From: Physcomitrium patens
Taxonomy: Eukaryota; Streptophyta; Bryopsida; Funariales; Funariaceae
Direction of reading: 5' to 3'
DNA: 64,000 nucleotides
Assembly (NCBI RefSeq): GCF_000002425.4
Contig: NC_037271.1
Span: 2,483,272-2,547,271 of the forward strand
Under the pieces are notes generated by a model. The model did not search any database. It had not been told where the DNA came from and saw only the letters and a program-made list of their open reading frames with translations. The position numbers and the translations under genes are program-made. Positions 10,807 to 22,161 of this stretch are shown here, in pieces (within the stretch, counting starts at the first letter, position 1; each line of letters begins with the position of its first letter).

Positions 10807-12501
10807 ATGGCGATTGAAAGTATCAAGAGAGCTGTAGACAGAGATGAAAGTGGCCAAAATGTGAGAGCTAAACGCACAGCAAAACCACCGGCTATGATAA
10901 TCGTTACCAATATGGAGTCGATGAAGTTAGAAATCTGTTGGACGCAGAGAAAAATAAGGGATTTTTGGACTGCGAAGCTGTTCCAGTTTTTACACCATTC
11001 AGAGCGTTTACCATCAATCAATGTGTCATTAGTGGAAGAATACATTGAGAATTACGACCCCGAGGATGGATCGAGTGTTGTTCAAGGGCGAATTATTGGG
11101 ATTGATGAAATAATCCTGGAAAAGGTATTGATTCTTCCCATTGGAGAGATGGCAGTAGGGACTAATGAGTCAAGCGATTTCAGCCCAGGTAGATATTTCA
11201 AGGGAGGAATATCATCCTTTGAAAGGAGCCAAGGATGGCGGACTCAGGAGGCGATTACACCAGAATATGTGGAATGGTTGCGGTTCGTGCTGAGGCGGTT
11301 AGGATTGTATCGATACCCCATATATGTGTCAAAACGATTATTGTATGCAGCAGTAGGGACGTTTGAAGGAATGGTGTTCAACTGGGTGGCTTACGTAGCT
11401 ACTCGTATTCATGTGGAGATAGGAGCCAAGTTCAAATTGAAGAAGTTCACATCCTTGCTTTGTTCAAATTATGTGTATGCTGTCATCGCGCACACATTGC
11501 GTCAACCACCATCAGAAGAAGAAAATCCTATACCAGTGTCAGCACCTTTGCAGAGAGAACGAAATTTGTTGGCACAGAATCACAATGCAGTGGATGTAAT
11601 ACACGAAATTGGAGAATCAAGTCATATAGTGGTTTAAGGGGTAGCTCCAGTTATCGAAGCGAGATGGGTTCCAAGTGGTGTTGCGGTGGAAGAGGAGAAT
11701 CAAGTTCCATTATTGATAGATATCAACCAGTTGGCGTTTCTAGAAGGTCGATTATCTGAAGGAGTATCTCTTAAAAATGCCATATTGAAGCACATTTCGC
11801 AAATATATTATATAGTACGAGTATTGGATGTAGAAGACAGAAGTAAACAGGATTGGGAGGATAGTAAAAAAAGGATATCGGATCAAAATCGAAAAATTAG
11901 GAAGCAAGAAATGAGGATTCAAGAAATTGAAGAAGCCAAGTTGGTCCTGGAGCGGAAATTGGTTCTCCAATATGAAGCTTGGACAAAGGAAAAAAAACAG
12001 ATTTCAAGGATTGTGGGAGGACAATGGAACGAATTGATTCAGAATAGGAAGTCATGGGATTTGGAACGGGAGAAGTTCAAATGCCAGTTGCAAGCGGAAG
12101 TGGACAAGACAGAATTATTGGCGACAGAGAAAGCGTTATTGTGTGACCAATTGAGATGTGAAATGGGAAAAATGAGGTCTGAAATTGAAGTTTTATAAAA
12201 TGAGGTATCAAAACTGACGGAAGAGTTAACTGTGAGGAGCCAATCTCAAGTATCGATTGAAGATGTCCCAGAAGGGGTGAGTCCGCAGCAACATCAGTTG
12301 GAACTTTGCGATGCCCAGATCCTGAAACTGGAAGCTCAGATCCGTGAATTGAGAGAATACAATGAAGATCTTTCAACCCAGTTGAGAAAGGAGTCGCTTG
12401 AAATATTGGAAGAGGATGAAGACATATCACTAGAGCCAGAATCAGTGGAACCAATAATGGATAATGTAGTAATTGATCAATTGGGTGTATCAGATAAATA
12501 G
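10807..12501 (+). pseudogene. Extra sense ORF of element 1 (564 aa, two stops), N-terminal transposase-like domain plus coiled coil
   Basis: A single frame of 565 codons runs from ATG 10807 to stop 12501, interrupted only by TAA codons near 11635 and 12196. It lies between integrase and the 3' LTR on the coding strand. Residues ~30-215 form a globular part with motifs EYIENYDPEDG, RYFKGG, GWRTQEA, EWLRFVLRRLGLYRYP and GMVFNWVAYVATRIH. This resembles the additional-ORF proteins of some plant gypsy elements (plant transposase/mobile-domain-like), but I cannot confirm the family. Residues ~330-540 are strongly heptad-like, charged coiled coil with an acidic end. No signal peptide or membrane segment is visible, so it is not an obvious envelope protein. 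Function unknown. Confidence 0.8.
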
Positions 12502-12562
12502 AAATTTTAGAGAAGTTTTTTTTAGTTATGTATCGATTCTATGTTTGCGGGGACACTGCACA

Positions 12563-12578
12563 GATGGGAGTAGGGCTA
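12563..12578 (+). other. Polypurine tract of element 1
   Basis: The purine-rich GATGGGAGTAGGG lies immediately before the 3' LTR, where plus-strand synthesis would be primed. Position and composition support it; it is interrupted by single pyrimidines. Confidence 0.55.
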
Positions 12579-13277
12579 TGTAGAATAAGTAGTTATTTGT
12601 TGAATTGTAGATACTTAGTTTATAGTGTAAATAAGAATAGATGACTGTTGAAAAGATAGTTCAGTAGGTAAAATAGATGAATAGTTAGAAAAAGCAGTTT
12701 TCATTAGAGATGTAGCAGTTGGTATCTTGTGGTAGCATAAAGAAGATGGGAGAGAGGAAGTAAGGGCGACACTGTGATAGTGTGAGCCGGGGTAAGCTTG
12801 GTGCTACCTCTTTTCTTTTGTTTGTTATTTTCTTTGAATAAGAAGATTAAAAATTTTTGAATATTGTGAAAGTGAATTATGGAATGGAAGTATGATTGTT
12901 ATTAAATGGAAAGAAGAAAGATTGAATGCTGAAATCTGATTGTAGTTCAGCAGAGAGAATGAGTCTATGTTTGTGTGAAACACTGTAATGTGAAGGCAGT
13001 TGATGGTGAAGAACTCCAGAGTTTGGATTATAGTATGATTATGTCCTGTCATTTAGGATAGTGCGGGATTACACGTTATTGTTATCAGTGATGGTGGAGT
13101 ATTATTAAGAAGTAGAAAGCATTGTAGTATTTTCTGGGTGTTTTTAGTAGTGCGGAATACAGTTAATTGTGTGACCTTAATGTGTAAGCTCAAGCGATAT
13201 TCTTTCCCTGTGTTTGAATTTCCCTATACAGGTTTACTCTGATTAGATTAATTAGAATAAGTAAAACAACAATCATA
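12579..13277 (+). repeat. 3' LTR of element 1
   Basis: A 699-bp copy of 1843-2541 with scattered, mainly transition differences. It ends ...AATCATA where the 5' copy ends ...AATCACA. ATGTA at 13278-13282 follows as the right target duplication. Confidence 0.95.
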
Positions 13278-14228
13278 ATGTACGATGGAAATATATTATT
13301 GCATTTGCTTCTAGAAGTAATAGCAACGTAGAGTCAAATTATTCATCTTATGAAGAAGAAGCTTTAATAGCAATTTGGACCATTGCTTACTTTTGTCCTT
13401 ACTTATATAGTCAGTATTTCATATTGGTAATTAATCATCAACTTTTGAAGTGGCTTATGGAGTCACATAAGCTTACTGATAAGCTTGCAAGATGGACTTT
13501 GTTGCTTCAAAAATATAACTTTAAGATTGAATATGAAGTACAAATTATAAATTTGGATGTTGATGGACTTTCTTGTAATCCATGTCTTTCAAAAGAAGAC
13601 TTAACTAGAATTCAATGGCATAGAAATTGTAATCAACAAACAATTCTTAGATGGCATGCAGCTTTATATTTGACTTTAATATTAGGTTCTACAACCATGG
13701 TTCTTAACTACAATCTAGATGAAGAATTGGATAGGAATTGAGTAATTAGTAATGTGTACAAAGATCTTACAGTCTTGTATAAGCTTCAATAAGGAACATT
13801 TCTTTCACCTATCTCTAATATAGAAAGAAATAGGATTAGCCATCGAATAACAAAATTTTGTTGGAAGAATAATTAATTATTTTGTTTATGATTTGATAGA
13901 ATTAAATGCATAATTTTAAGGCCAGATCAAAGAGCCTCATTAATATCCTAAGTATATAAAAAACTTAGATATTTTGAGGTGCATAGAACATATTTTATGT
14001 TGCATAATCAATATTGGTGGAGTGGTAAGTATCAATAAGTGGCCGCATATTTTTCTCGGTGTGAAATGTGTAATCAAGTTAGATCAAGCTTTAATACTTT
14101 ATCACCTTACTTGAAGCTCTTACTTATTATGGATTTAGATTAGTGCTGATCTTTGGACTTTATTGGATCACTTATTGTTACTTCATATAGAGCTAAATAT
14201 GTGTTGGTGATGGTAGACCATAAAGAAC
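13278..14228 (+). pseudogene. Old Ty3/gypsy pol, 3' part (RNase H, start of integrase)
   Basis: This continues the pol interrupted at 1842. RNase H follows at once (IIAFASRS near 13300, NYSSYEEEALIAIWT, then INHQLLKWL), running to about 13580. A spacer with stops follows, and then an integrase start near 13930-14220 (a YWWS...C-X2-C zinc part, then a LDFIGSL-like core start and KYVLVMVDH). It breaks at about 14228, where the sequence switches to a minus-strand gypsy element. The missing integrase end is not found nearby. Confidence 0.82.
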
Positions 14229-15922
14229 ATGAACTTCATACTCTTCTCTGTTCATAGAATAGATTAAAATGTCATCCAAATAATAAACAACAAAATCATG
14301 AAGAAATTCACAAAAGACATCATTTGTTAGATTTTGAAAAGTAGTTGGTACATTCGTGAGTCCAAAAAATATGACATTATATTCAAAATGTCCATACCTA
14401 GTTCAAAAAATAATCTTCTATTCATCCCCTTCTTTAATGTCGACCAAGTTATATACTCCTCATAGATCTATTTTTGTATAGATCTTTACTTAATTTAATT
14501 GATCAAAAAGTCATTAAATCAAAGATAGAGGATACTTATTCTTAATAGTGATCTTGTTAAGTCTTCAATAATCTACACACATCTACAAAGATCAATATTT
14601 CTTTTTCACAAAAAAGACAAGAGAGCTAGGTGAAGATTTAAAATGGCATATAAAGTTCTTAGCTAAGTTCTCATCAATGTATTCTTTGAGTGTAACTAAT
14701 TTATTTTGTGATAGACTATAGATTGGTTCAAATAGTAGATAAATTTCTTCTTAAAGATCAATGGAACAATCATAAGGACAATGCTCTTGAAGAATATCTA
14801 CATTCTTTTTTTAAAAAACGTCCTAGAAATCTTGATACTGACTAGGAATACCAATTGATATCTTTTCACCATCAGCAATAGACATGGCATATATATCAAA
14901 AGATGGCCTTTTATTTTTGGCATGCATGAAAGCTCTCCCACCTACTAATAAGGATTAAGATGTACTAAACTTATGGATTTCTACTTGCTTAGCTGGACCT
15001 TGGGCTAAACTATGAAAAAATCAAGATTGTGAAAAATCTAGTTTATCTGAGGATTATATCTTTTTAATTGCAATAATACTAAAAAATTGAATTAGAATAC
15101 AATTTAATTATATTAAATATCAGTAAACTATTGTGACTACTAGTTACTACTTCTACAAGAAGAATTTTATGTATAACACCCCCAAAAGACAATAAATGCC
15201 CATCTATTACTTCTACATGCACGTGTTTGATTTTCTTAATTAATGATATCTCTTTTTTTTTTTGACAAAGTCTTCATCTATAAAACAAACTAAGGTTCTT
15301 GAATCCAATAAGGCTAAGACTTTGTGATTTTTCAGTCATAAATAGACTTCAATTGTAAAACAAGGTGATAGATCAAAGGAGAGAATAGGACCTTTATTAG
15401 ATGTTGTATATGATTCCAACTGCATGGTCTCTATTATAGCTAGAGCAACTTATTTTTCAATACATTGTCTTCTTTAGCAATCGTGCTTCTCATTTTGTAA
15501 TTGTATTGTTTCTTTGGAAAATGTTGAATAATATGTTTAGTTTCTCCACAATATAAGTATAAGCCTTCTTGATATTGTCGACTCTTTTTCTTCTTTATAA
15601 GGAATTTAAGACATACCATATAAATTTGCATTGATTCTAGCCTTGAAAATTAGTTTTTGAAAGCTTAGAAGCTACCATTATTATTTGATTTATTCTTCTC
15701 AAGCCATATCTCTATTCTTGATGTCTTTCAAATAATCAATTGTCACATGCAATAGCTTGAATAATAAATTATTTCAAAGATTTTATCTTTGGCATTGTCA
15801 ATAACAAGTTTTTGACATTAATCTTTAATCCATATCAAAATTGATTGATATCAGCTTTGTCATTCCAGTCCATGTCACAAACAAGGTTTTCGAATTCAAC
15901 AGCATATATGGTAGCTCACCAT
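14229..15922 (-). pseudogene. Old minus-strand Ty3/gypsy element, 3' part (gag end, protease, RT)
   Basis: Read on the minus strand, gag continues at 15922-15640 (…YAVEFENLVCDMDWND), followed by a decayed zinc knuckle near 15560 (CLYCGETKHIIQH, last Cys lost). A protease-like stretch lies through 15400-14900 and RT at about 14650-14230. The RT shows FFGLTNVPTTFQN and the catalytic YLDD at about 14271-14286, although frames shift repeatedly. It stops at about 14229. The 5' part of the same gag is at 28474-29012; the join is in frame (see the finding on the split gag). This is a dead fragment; the LTRs are not identified. Confidence 0.8.
15918..15922. repeat. Probable left target duplication (ACCAT) of the 15923-28473 insertion
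   Basis: ACCAT here pairs with ACCGT at 28473-28477, differing by one G-to-A change at a CpG. Removing one copy and everything between joins the minus-strand gag in frame (…LSLR, one decayed stop, ATIYAVEF…). The terminal base of the 3' LTR overlaps the right copy, so the exact phase is ambiguous by one base. Confidence 0.6.
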
Positions 15923-17627
15923 TGTCATGATGTAACATAACTAATAGATGAAAGAGTGTAGAAATTATTATAATGTAGGATATCTTACTTCAAATTATAA
16001 GAGCAAATTATCTTAAAAATATAGTTAATAGTGAAAAGGATAGTAAAACTAAAAGATACCAATAGTGCCTTTTAGAAATGTGACTTCTACTTACTTAATA
16101 GGACCATAAATAAGGCAAAACAAAGTATATTGGAAAAAAAATAATATAAATATCTTTAAAAGAAAGTTAAAAATAAATTCTTATAAAATTTACTTAGAAA
16201 AACTAGATATTGATATCCAGAGAGGGCCACTTATGAATCACGGTCGAAATCAGATCTTGAGGCACAAAACCGAGTCTCGATGACGACTTTGGGATTCTTT
16301 TGCAGATCGAAGAGTAGAATTTGATAGAAAATTGGATAAGGTTTCTATGAGCATTAGTTTTGGATGATTTGGAATTGTTATGACTTTGTAAGAGCTTTAC
16401 AAAGTCAAGATTGTTTTTGGATGACTTGGGTTTTGTGAAATAAAATAGAGTTGATGTTTCTAGTGATTTCAAGAGTTTTGTAATAGATCTATGGATAAAT
16501 TTTTTTGAATTAATGGTCATAGTTGTGCTTAATTTGTGCTATGAATCTTAACTTGATCTAATAATTGAATTGAAGGTTGTTGAGGTTTAAATGGGTTAAG
16601 ATCTCAGATAATAGAATTTTAGATTCAATTAGGATTTTTAAGATTTCTTACAATCTACTAGTTGAATTGGAATAAAATTTATGCGAGAGGATATTAGACT
16701 TGTTTTTCTATATGTATGAGAATTTTGAGATCAATCGAATTGTGAAAAAGAAAGATATTAGCTCTGGAAGATTGGCATCAAGGTTGGAGAAGGAGGCCGG
16801 CCAATACCTGAGCACGTTTTTAAAGTTATCGTCTATTTGATGATTTCGATCCTTTTAAAATATTTTGTGCTTAATTTTAACTTAGTTTTTAAGAAGTATA
16901 AAAAATTTATGTTAAGATCAATGGTTCATTTATTAGTTATTGATATTTAAATTTATTGTAGAAATTACTAGGATTTGGTTAGGATTTGGTTTAGAGTTTA
17001 AAATTTGATTAAGATTTGATTTAGGGTTTAGGATTCAGTTAGGATTTGATTTAGGATAAGGATTTGGTTAGGATTTGATTTAGGGTTAGAATATGGTTAG
17101 GATTTGATTTAGGATTAAAGTTTACTTAGGATTTGATTTACGATTAGGATTTGGTTAGGATTTGATTTAGGATTAGGATTTGGTTTAGGATTTAGGATTT
17201 GGTTAGGATTAGATTTAGGATTAGGATTTAGTTTAGGGTTTAGAATTTTGTTTAAAATTTGAGGTTTGATCAGGGTTTGATTAGGATTTGATTTAGGATT
17301 TAGGATTTTATTTGAGTTTGTTTAGAATTTAAGATTTAGTTAATTTTTGGCCTAAAGTTTGAATGAAGTCCAATAGAATTTTAACTAAGATTAAATTAAG
17401 ATTGAATTGAGATATATTTGAGATATGTTTGTAATTATTCTAATATTTCTTTAAGATTTCTTATTTTTTCTTTGGAATTCTTAAGAGGTTTCTCTGGATT
17501 TGATCAAAGCTTGTTTATCATTGTTAGTGTTCTATTAGAATTAGGATTTTGTTGTTACAATTTTCATTCTACCTTCCATAGCTACGTACTCAGAGCATTC
17601 TCAAGCAAGACTTCACATATTACGACA
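15923..17627 (+). repeat. LTR-like segment (TGTCAT…ACGACA), solo or first LTR of the insertion
   Basis: It starts TGTCATGATGTAAC directly after the ACCAT target copy and ends TTACGACA. The termini are again a near-perfect TGTCGT/ACGACA pair, the same as LTR-B copy 1 and element 2. There is no convincing coding sequence; the minus-strand ORF at 16203-16520 matches nothing I know. A degenerate telomere-like repeat lies within. I could not see homology with the 3' LTR at 26854-28473, so it may be a separate solo LTR that shares the insertion point. Confidence 0.5.
16972..17345 (+). repeat. Degenerate telomere-like tandem repeat
   Basis: About 370 bp built from variants of GGATTTGGTTAGGATTTGATTTAGGATT, roughly 28-34 bp per unit. 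It contains many TTTAGG and a few TTTAGGGTTTAGG stretches that resemble the plant telomere unit TTTAGGG. It is too degenerate and internal to be a telomere; it is a tandem repeat inside the LTR-like segment. Confidence 0.75.
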
Positions 17628-18915
17628 TTGTGATCCTTGTCGTCATTGTGATGTAAATACATTCATGTATAGAAACCTTACTTGACTTACTTTTTTTTGA
17701 ACTTTTATTAATTTCTTTTTTCTTCTTACCAATCTAATTTTTTAAAGTTAGGGAGAAATTTTACTACTTTCTTCTTTTTTCTTTTCTAAAATTCTGGCTA
17801 AATTTTATTTTATCTTTAACCTTAATTTTATCTTTGGTTTAGCCTTAAAAACTTCTTTTATTCCTTTTATTTTCCTTCTAATCTTTGATTTTAGTAGATT
17901 CAGAGTTATATTTAAAGATGTAAGAAGAACTTTGACTTTGAGGTTGTATTTAGTTTTTTATTAAAGATAAATAGAAGTTTGGATTGCATTAGTTGGCTGC
18001 CATTAATAGTACCAACTTAAAAGATTAGATTTGGTATTTCTTTAACTTTAAACTATTATTTTTTGACTTGGATTTTAAAGATGTTGGCTGTGACTTCTTT
18101 GGTGAATTCGTAAGTAAAGAGAAGCTCTTTTTTTATAAACAAGAAAGAAGTATTCAGAAAAGAGAGCTTCTTGACATGAGTTTAGATAGAAAAAATGCAT
18201 GAATTGAAGCTTGGATGAGAGAGTTATGCTTCTTTAAACTTAGGCTACTAATTTCATATCTACTATCACTTTTCTATGCATATTAGGAAATTTAAGATAC
18301 TAGAAAGAAATTGGAGAATTGGATTAAAAATTAGACTTTAAGTTGAACATTTCATGTCCAAGGATAGATAGAATTGAATCTAGAATGAGTGAAATATGCA
18401 TAGTTAAAACTAGCAAATTGAAATTAGGATTTTGAAGAAATTAGAGAAATAGAGGGTTTTGGTTTTAAGCTAGAATTTAAGCTTCAAAACAAATTTGAAG
18501 CTCATTTTTTGTGTACATGTCACTTATGCTATAAAGAGCCTATGTCTAAAATTTCATGTCAATTAAGACTTTGACATGAGAGAAATGGTGAAATTTGTTC
18601 TCAAGTATCTAATATTTTGACTTTCAAAGGTATTTGCTATGGTTTTGGTGATATCAAACAATTGGTAACAAATTTGTAGCTAAAAATTTGTGCAATGATG
18701 ATCAAAGGTGTAAGTTTTGTATTTCCAAATTTTGACCTTATTTTGATCTTAGAGTATGAATTTTCAAGTTTCTAGTTTGGTTTTGACTTTTAAAGGTACA
18801 TGTTAGGATTTTGGTGATATCAAATAAACAATAATAAATTTGTAGCTCAAAATATGTGTCATAATGTAAAAAAGTGTAAATTCCATACTCCTAGATTTTA
18901 AGCTTATTTGAACGA

Positions 18916-20422
18916 TGTTATAGTATATGTTTTTCTATCTAGGAATACATTGGATATCTGATTGTGTAGAGCTTATTTTTAGTTTAATAGCTTCTTACTT
19001 AGTAACCAATTTATCTACAGCAATCAAAATTTATCAAAAATCCATAAATATAATAATTGCAGTAGTTACAATAATCAACAACAGTAACAATAATCAATAA
19101 CCAATAAAAGTAATTGGTTGTGGCAACAATAACTGGTAGCAATAACCAATAGTAGTGATAGTAACCAATAACCAATAATGTTAATTGGCTTTGATAACAA
19201 TAATCAATAGTAGTAATAGTAACCAATAGTAGTAATAATTATCAATAACTAGTAACAATAACCAATAGTAGTAACAATAATCAATAACCAGTAACAATAA
19301 CCAATAGTAGTAACAGCAATCAATAACCAATAATAATATCTTCTTCAAAATTACAAAAATTTAGTACTCAGTTTTTTCTAATCCAAGTATTGAATTGAGT
19401 TAAAAAATTTTGAGAAGCAAGATAATATTCTTAACTTCTACTACATAAAAAAATATCAATTATAAATTCATTACCAAACTCCAAATATTGTGTGTTCAGT
19501 AGCAGGTTTGGTACATATCACCTTCACATACATTTGTATATTGATTTCATTATATCTCACTAACTCAAAATTCAAATACTACAAATCTTATATATAAAGT
19601 TTAGCAACATGAAGATATACATTCTTGAAAATTTTTAGCCAAAATCTTATCAAATTACACAAGATATAGCTCAAAATACAACTACTAGCAATTTGAATCA
19701 CTTACTACTCCTTAGATTCCAAGCACTGACTTCAACTTTCAATATCTCCTTTGCCCTGACTTAGAATTCATCAAGAAATATATGTAAAGTATAGCCAAAA
19801 AAGTGTTCTCTTCAATCCCAAATGCCGATCCTCTGTTGCTTTCTTTGTGCGTGTGTTATTTCCAAAAGAGTGACAGCAGGTACCAAGTCAATACCTCCAC
19901 TTTGAGCACCTATATTTCCTTCAAAAAAAACTCCAAATGACTCAAAATTTTCACCAAAATCCTAATAAAAAATCTAAAATTGCCCATACTAGCATCTAAT
20001 GTTCAAATGCCCTTATTTTATCCTAGGCGGTCGTTTTAGTCACCAAAGGTCTAATTTTGACTCTGATTCATAAATGGTCGACCCCCGGGTATCTATTTAA
20101 TCTATCCTAAGGATTTTTTTAGTCCAATCATATCCTCAACTTAATCCTAGTATCAACTATATTAATTATTTATCTCTTTTAATCTGATTTTATCAATTTA
20201 TGGTCTTTTTAAGATCATAAAAGAGTTTCTATATCCTAAAAGATAAAAATACTAATTAACTTTTATCTATTTGCTATTAAGATAAGAAATAGGCTAAGAG
20301 GCTTCCATAAAAGCCTTATTAAAATATATTAAATTCTTATTAATCTAATATAATATAATATTAATTAAAAAATCAATTTTAGTCATATTTTCATCATATA
20401 ATTGTGTCATAATATGACAACA
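18916..20422 (-). repeat. Inverted LTR of family B (copy 2) inside the 5' LTR of element 2
   Basis: The reverse complement of this segment aligns with 4631-5958, most clearly over 19560-20000 against 5160-5600 and at the LTR end (CCAATGTATTCC at 5910). Forward ends are TGTTAT and GACAACA, the expected form for an LTR in reverse. No internal region and no partner copy are present, so it reads as a solo LTR. A clean target duplication is not visible. Confidence 0.65.
19040..19345. repeat. AACCAATA/GTAGTAACAATA simple tandem array
   Basis: About 300 bp of imperfect units such as CAATAACCAATAGTAGTAA. It lies inside the inverted LTR. The minus-strand ORF over it (19011-19226) is a product of the repeat, not a gene. 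Confidence 0.8.
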
Positions 20423-20700
20423 ATTAGATCTTAGATTATGAATTTTTAAGCTCCAAGTTTGTTGATTTATTACAAACATAGTTTTGTAAATACTCAAAGG
20501 AAAATTTAAGAAGGTTTTGTACATATTGGATCCAACTTGAATACAAAGAAGGACCCTACATCTACCCGAAGTGAACTCTTGCTACGACATATTGATGCTT
20601 CCTTTGAGAGTTGCTTTGGGAGTAGTAAGTTAGATTAGAAATTATAAAGGATACAAATTCAAGGAAAAATTCAAAGGAAGGACTAAAAATAATTGGAGCC

Positions 20701-22161
20701 ATGGATCTTTTGAGGGCAGTTACCATATTGGTGGAACAACAACGAACTAATTTGGATAGACATGGAGCTACAAAGGTACTTTGAGGAGTCATTGACAAGG
20801 TTAGCTGGTTGGATGGTAGAAATGTCACCAAATTTCTTAAAGCCTATATTTATAAAATAAAGATCCATCAAGTTTTACAAGCTAAAATGTTGGAGACTTT
20901 TGATTTAGCTATGGTACCAAAGATTCAACATCAAGTGCGATATATAAGAATAACTACTGTTGCAATTATATGAGTGAGGTTTAAAGAACGGATGAAAGAT
21001 GAATTTTTTGACAAAGACACTAACAGGATAATTACGAGATTTTTTTAAGATTGGATGGAACAACATCTAGGAAGGATAATGGGACCAAATGAGTTACTTA
21101 GAGCATTTGAAAAGAAGTACGGCCAACTTTCTGTATCACATCGGAGGTTCTTGGATGGTCAAAAGGTTGAGCTATTTTTACAAGCAGTTGATGAAGCTTT
21201 AGAAGATAGGTTGCTTATGCTTTTGGGAGAGAGGGATACAAAAGGTGGTTTTGCCTTAGATTAGAGAAGAGTGGAGGAATCTATCACCTTACTAGCCAAA
21301 CAATAAAAGATGAGATCTATAGGAATAGAAACTTATGCAGAAGCCATTCCAATAAACATCTTAAAAGAGCCAATCATTTCTTCAATTTTAAATACACCAC
21401 CAGTCCAATCTATTCCATCTATAATTATTGAAAATGGCAAAACAATGGATGATGATACTCTTAAGGGATTAATCAAAGATATAAAGAAATTAAGGGTGGA
21501 AATAAGTGAATTAAAGAAGGATCAAAAAAGTGGTTCTTCATGGCCAACAAAAGGACAAAAAAATTATATAATGGGATGTATTTGGTGTGATGACACTAAT
21601 CATAGCCGCAATAATTGTATGGAGTAAGTTGGAGCTTTAAAGGATGGACAAATCATCTTTAAAGAAAGATGAATCAAGAATATAATTATAGATTTTTTAT
21701 TGAATATTAATTTTGGTAAAAGTAGAATGAAGAAGTTGATGGAGGATTGGACAAAAAGAGCTAAGTCTCAAGATTCAAATAATATGGATTCTTATCAAAT
21801 TATTGCATGGCAAAATAATGTTGAAATTTTATTTCATGCAACGTGTGAGGCTATGATACAAGAGATCTAAGCTATTAGACAGAGAACTGGGTAGGATGAT
21901 CATATTGATGCTACAAGCATCAAAGCCTTTTTGGATAAAAACAAAGAGAAGAATGGTGACTATGATGTTTGGATGGAAGTGAAGAAGGGAAGAAATACAA
22001 AAGAAGAAAAAGATGGAGAACCTACCAACAAAAGGCAAACTCGCAAAGACGATGAAGGTGAAAAGAAGAAAGAGGATCCTATCCAAGCAACCAACCGTCC
22101 ATCTAGATCTACACCCTCAACTTTGAACCTAAAAGGCATACCACTATCTAAAGAGAAATGA
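20701..22161 (+). pseudogene. gag of element 2
   Basis: One frame from ATG 20701 carries the gag, with stops near 20785, 20970, 21046, 21262 and later. Order: an N-terminal EQQRTN segment, FLKAY, LAMVPK, DWMEQH, then KVELFLQAVDEAL and RRVEESITLLAKQ. A Lys/Glu-rich linker and one zinc knuckle CIWCDDTNHSRNNC (CX2CX4HX4C) follow at about 21577-21620. The region to 22161 is highly charged and low in complexity. The capsid-like part is homologous to 6014-6736 of element 1. Confidence 0.75.

Larger units (their letters stand above)
1843..13277 (+). mobile_element. Element 1: Ty3/gypsy LTR retrotransposon, complete but decayed, with an extra 3' ORF
   Basis: An 11,435-bp element bounded by two 699-bp LTRs that begin TGTAG, with a 5-bp target duplication. 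Order inside: primer site, gag with two zinc knuckles, an LTR-like block, a second gag-type region, protease, RT, RNase H, integrase, an extra 565-codon ORF, polypurine tract, 3' LTR. RT before integrase is the Ty3/gypsy (Metaviridae) order. The tRNA-Asp-type primer site and an extra ORF after integrase are seen in plant Tat/Athila-like lineages, but I cannot place it in a clade without a tree. Stops break gag, pol and the extra ORF. The LTRs differ at several percent of sites, mostly transitions, so the insertion is not recent. Confidence 0.93.
17638..20589 (+). repeat. 5' LTR of element 2, interrupted by an inverted LTR
   Basis: 17647-18915 matches 26857-28127 closely, and 20423-20589 matches about 28306-28473. 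Between them, 18916-20422 replaces about 180 bp of the LTR. The LTR ends GCTACGACA. Confidence 0.85.

Noticed and set aside
16972..17345. Possible true chromosome end or telomere
   Set aside because: Units are degenerate and unique retroelement sequence continues on both sides.
19040..19345. CRISPR-like regular repeats
   Set aside because: Simple-sequence tandem array without distinct spacers, in a plant genome; no cas genes.
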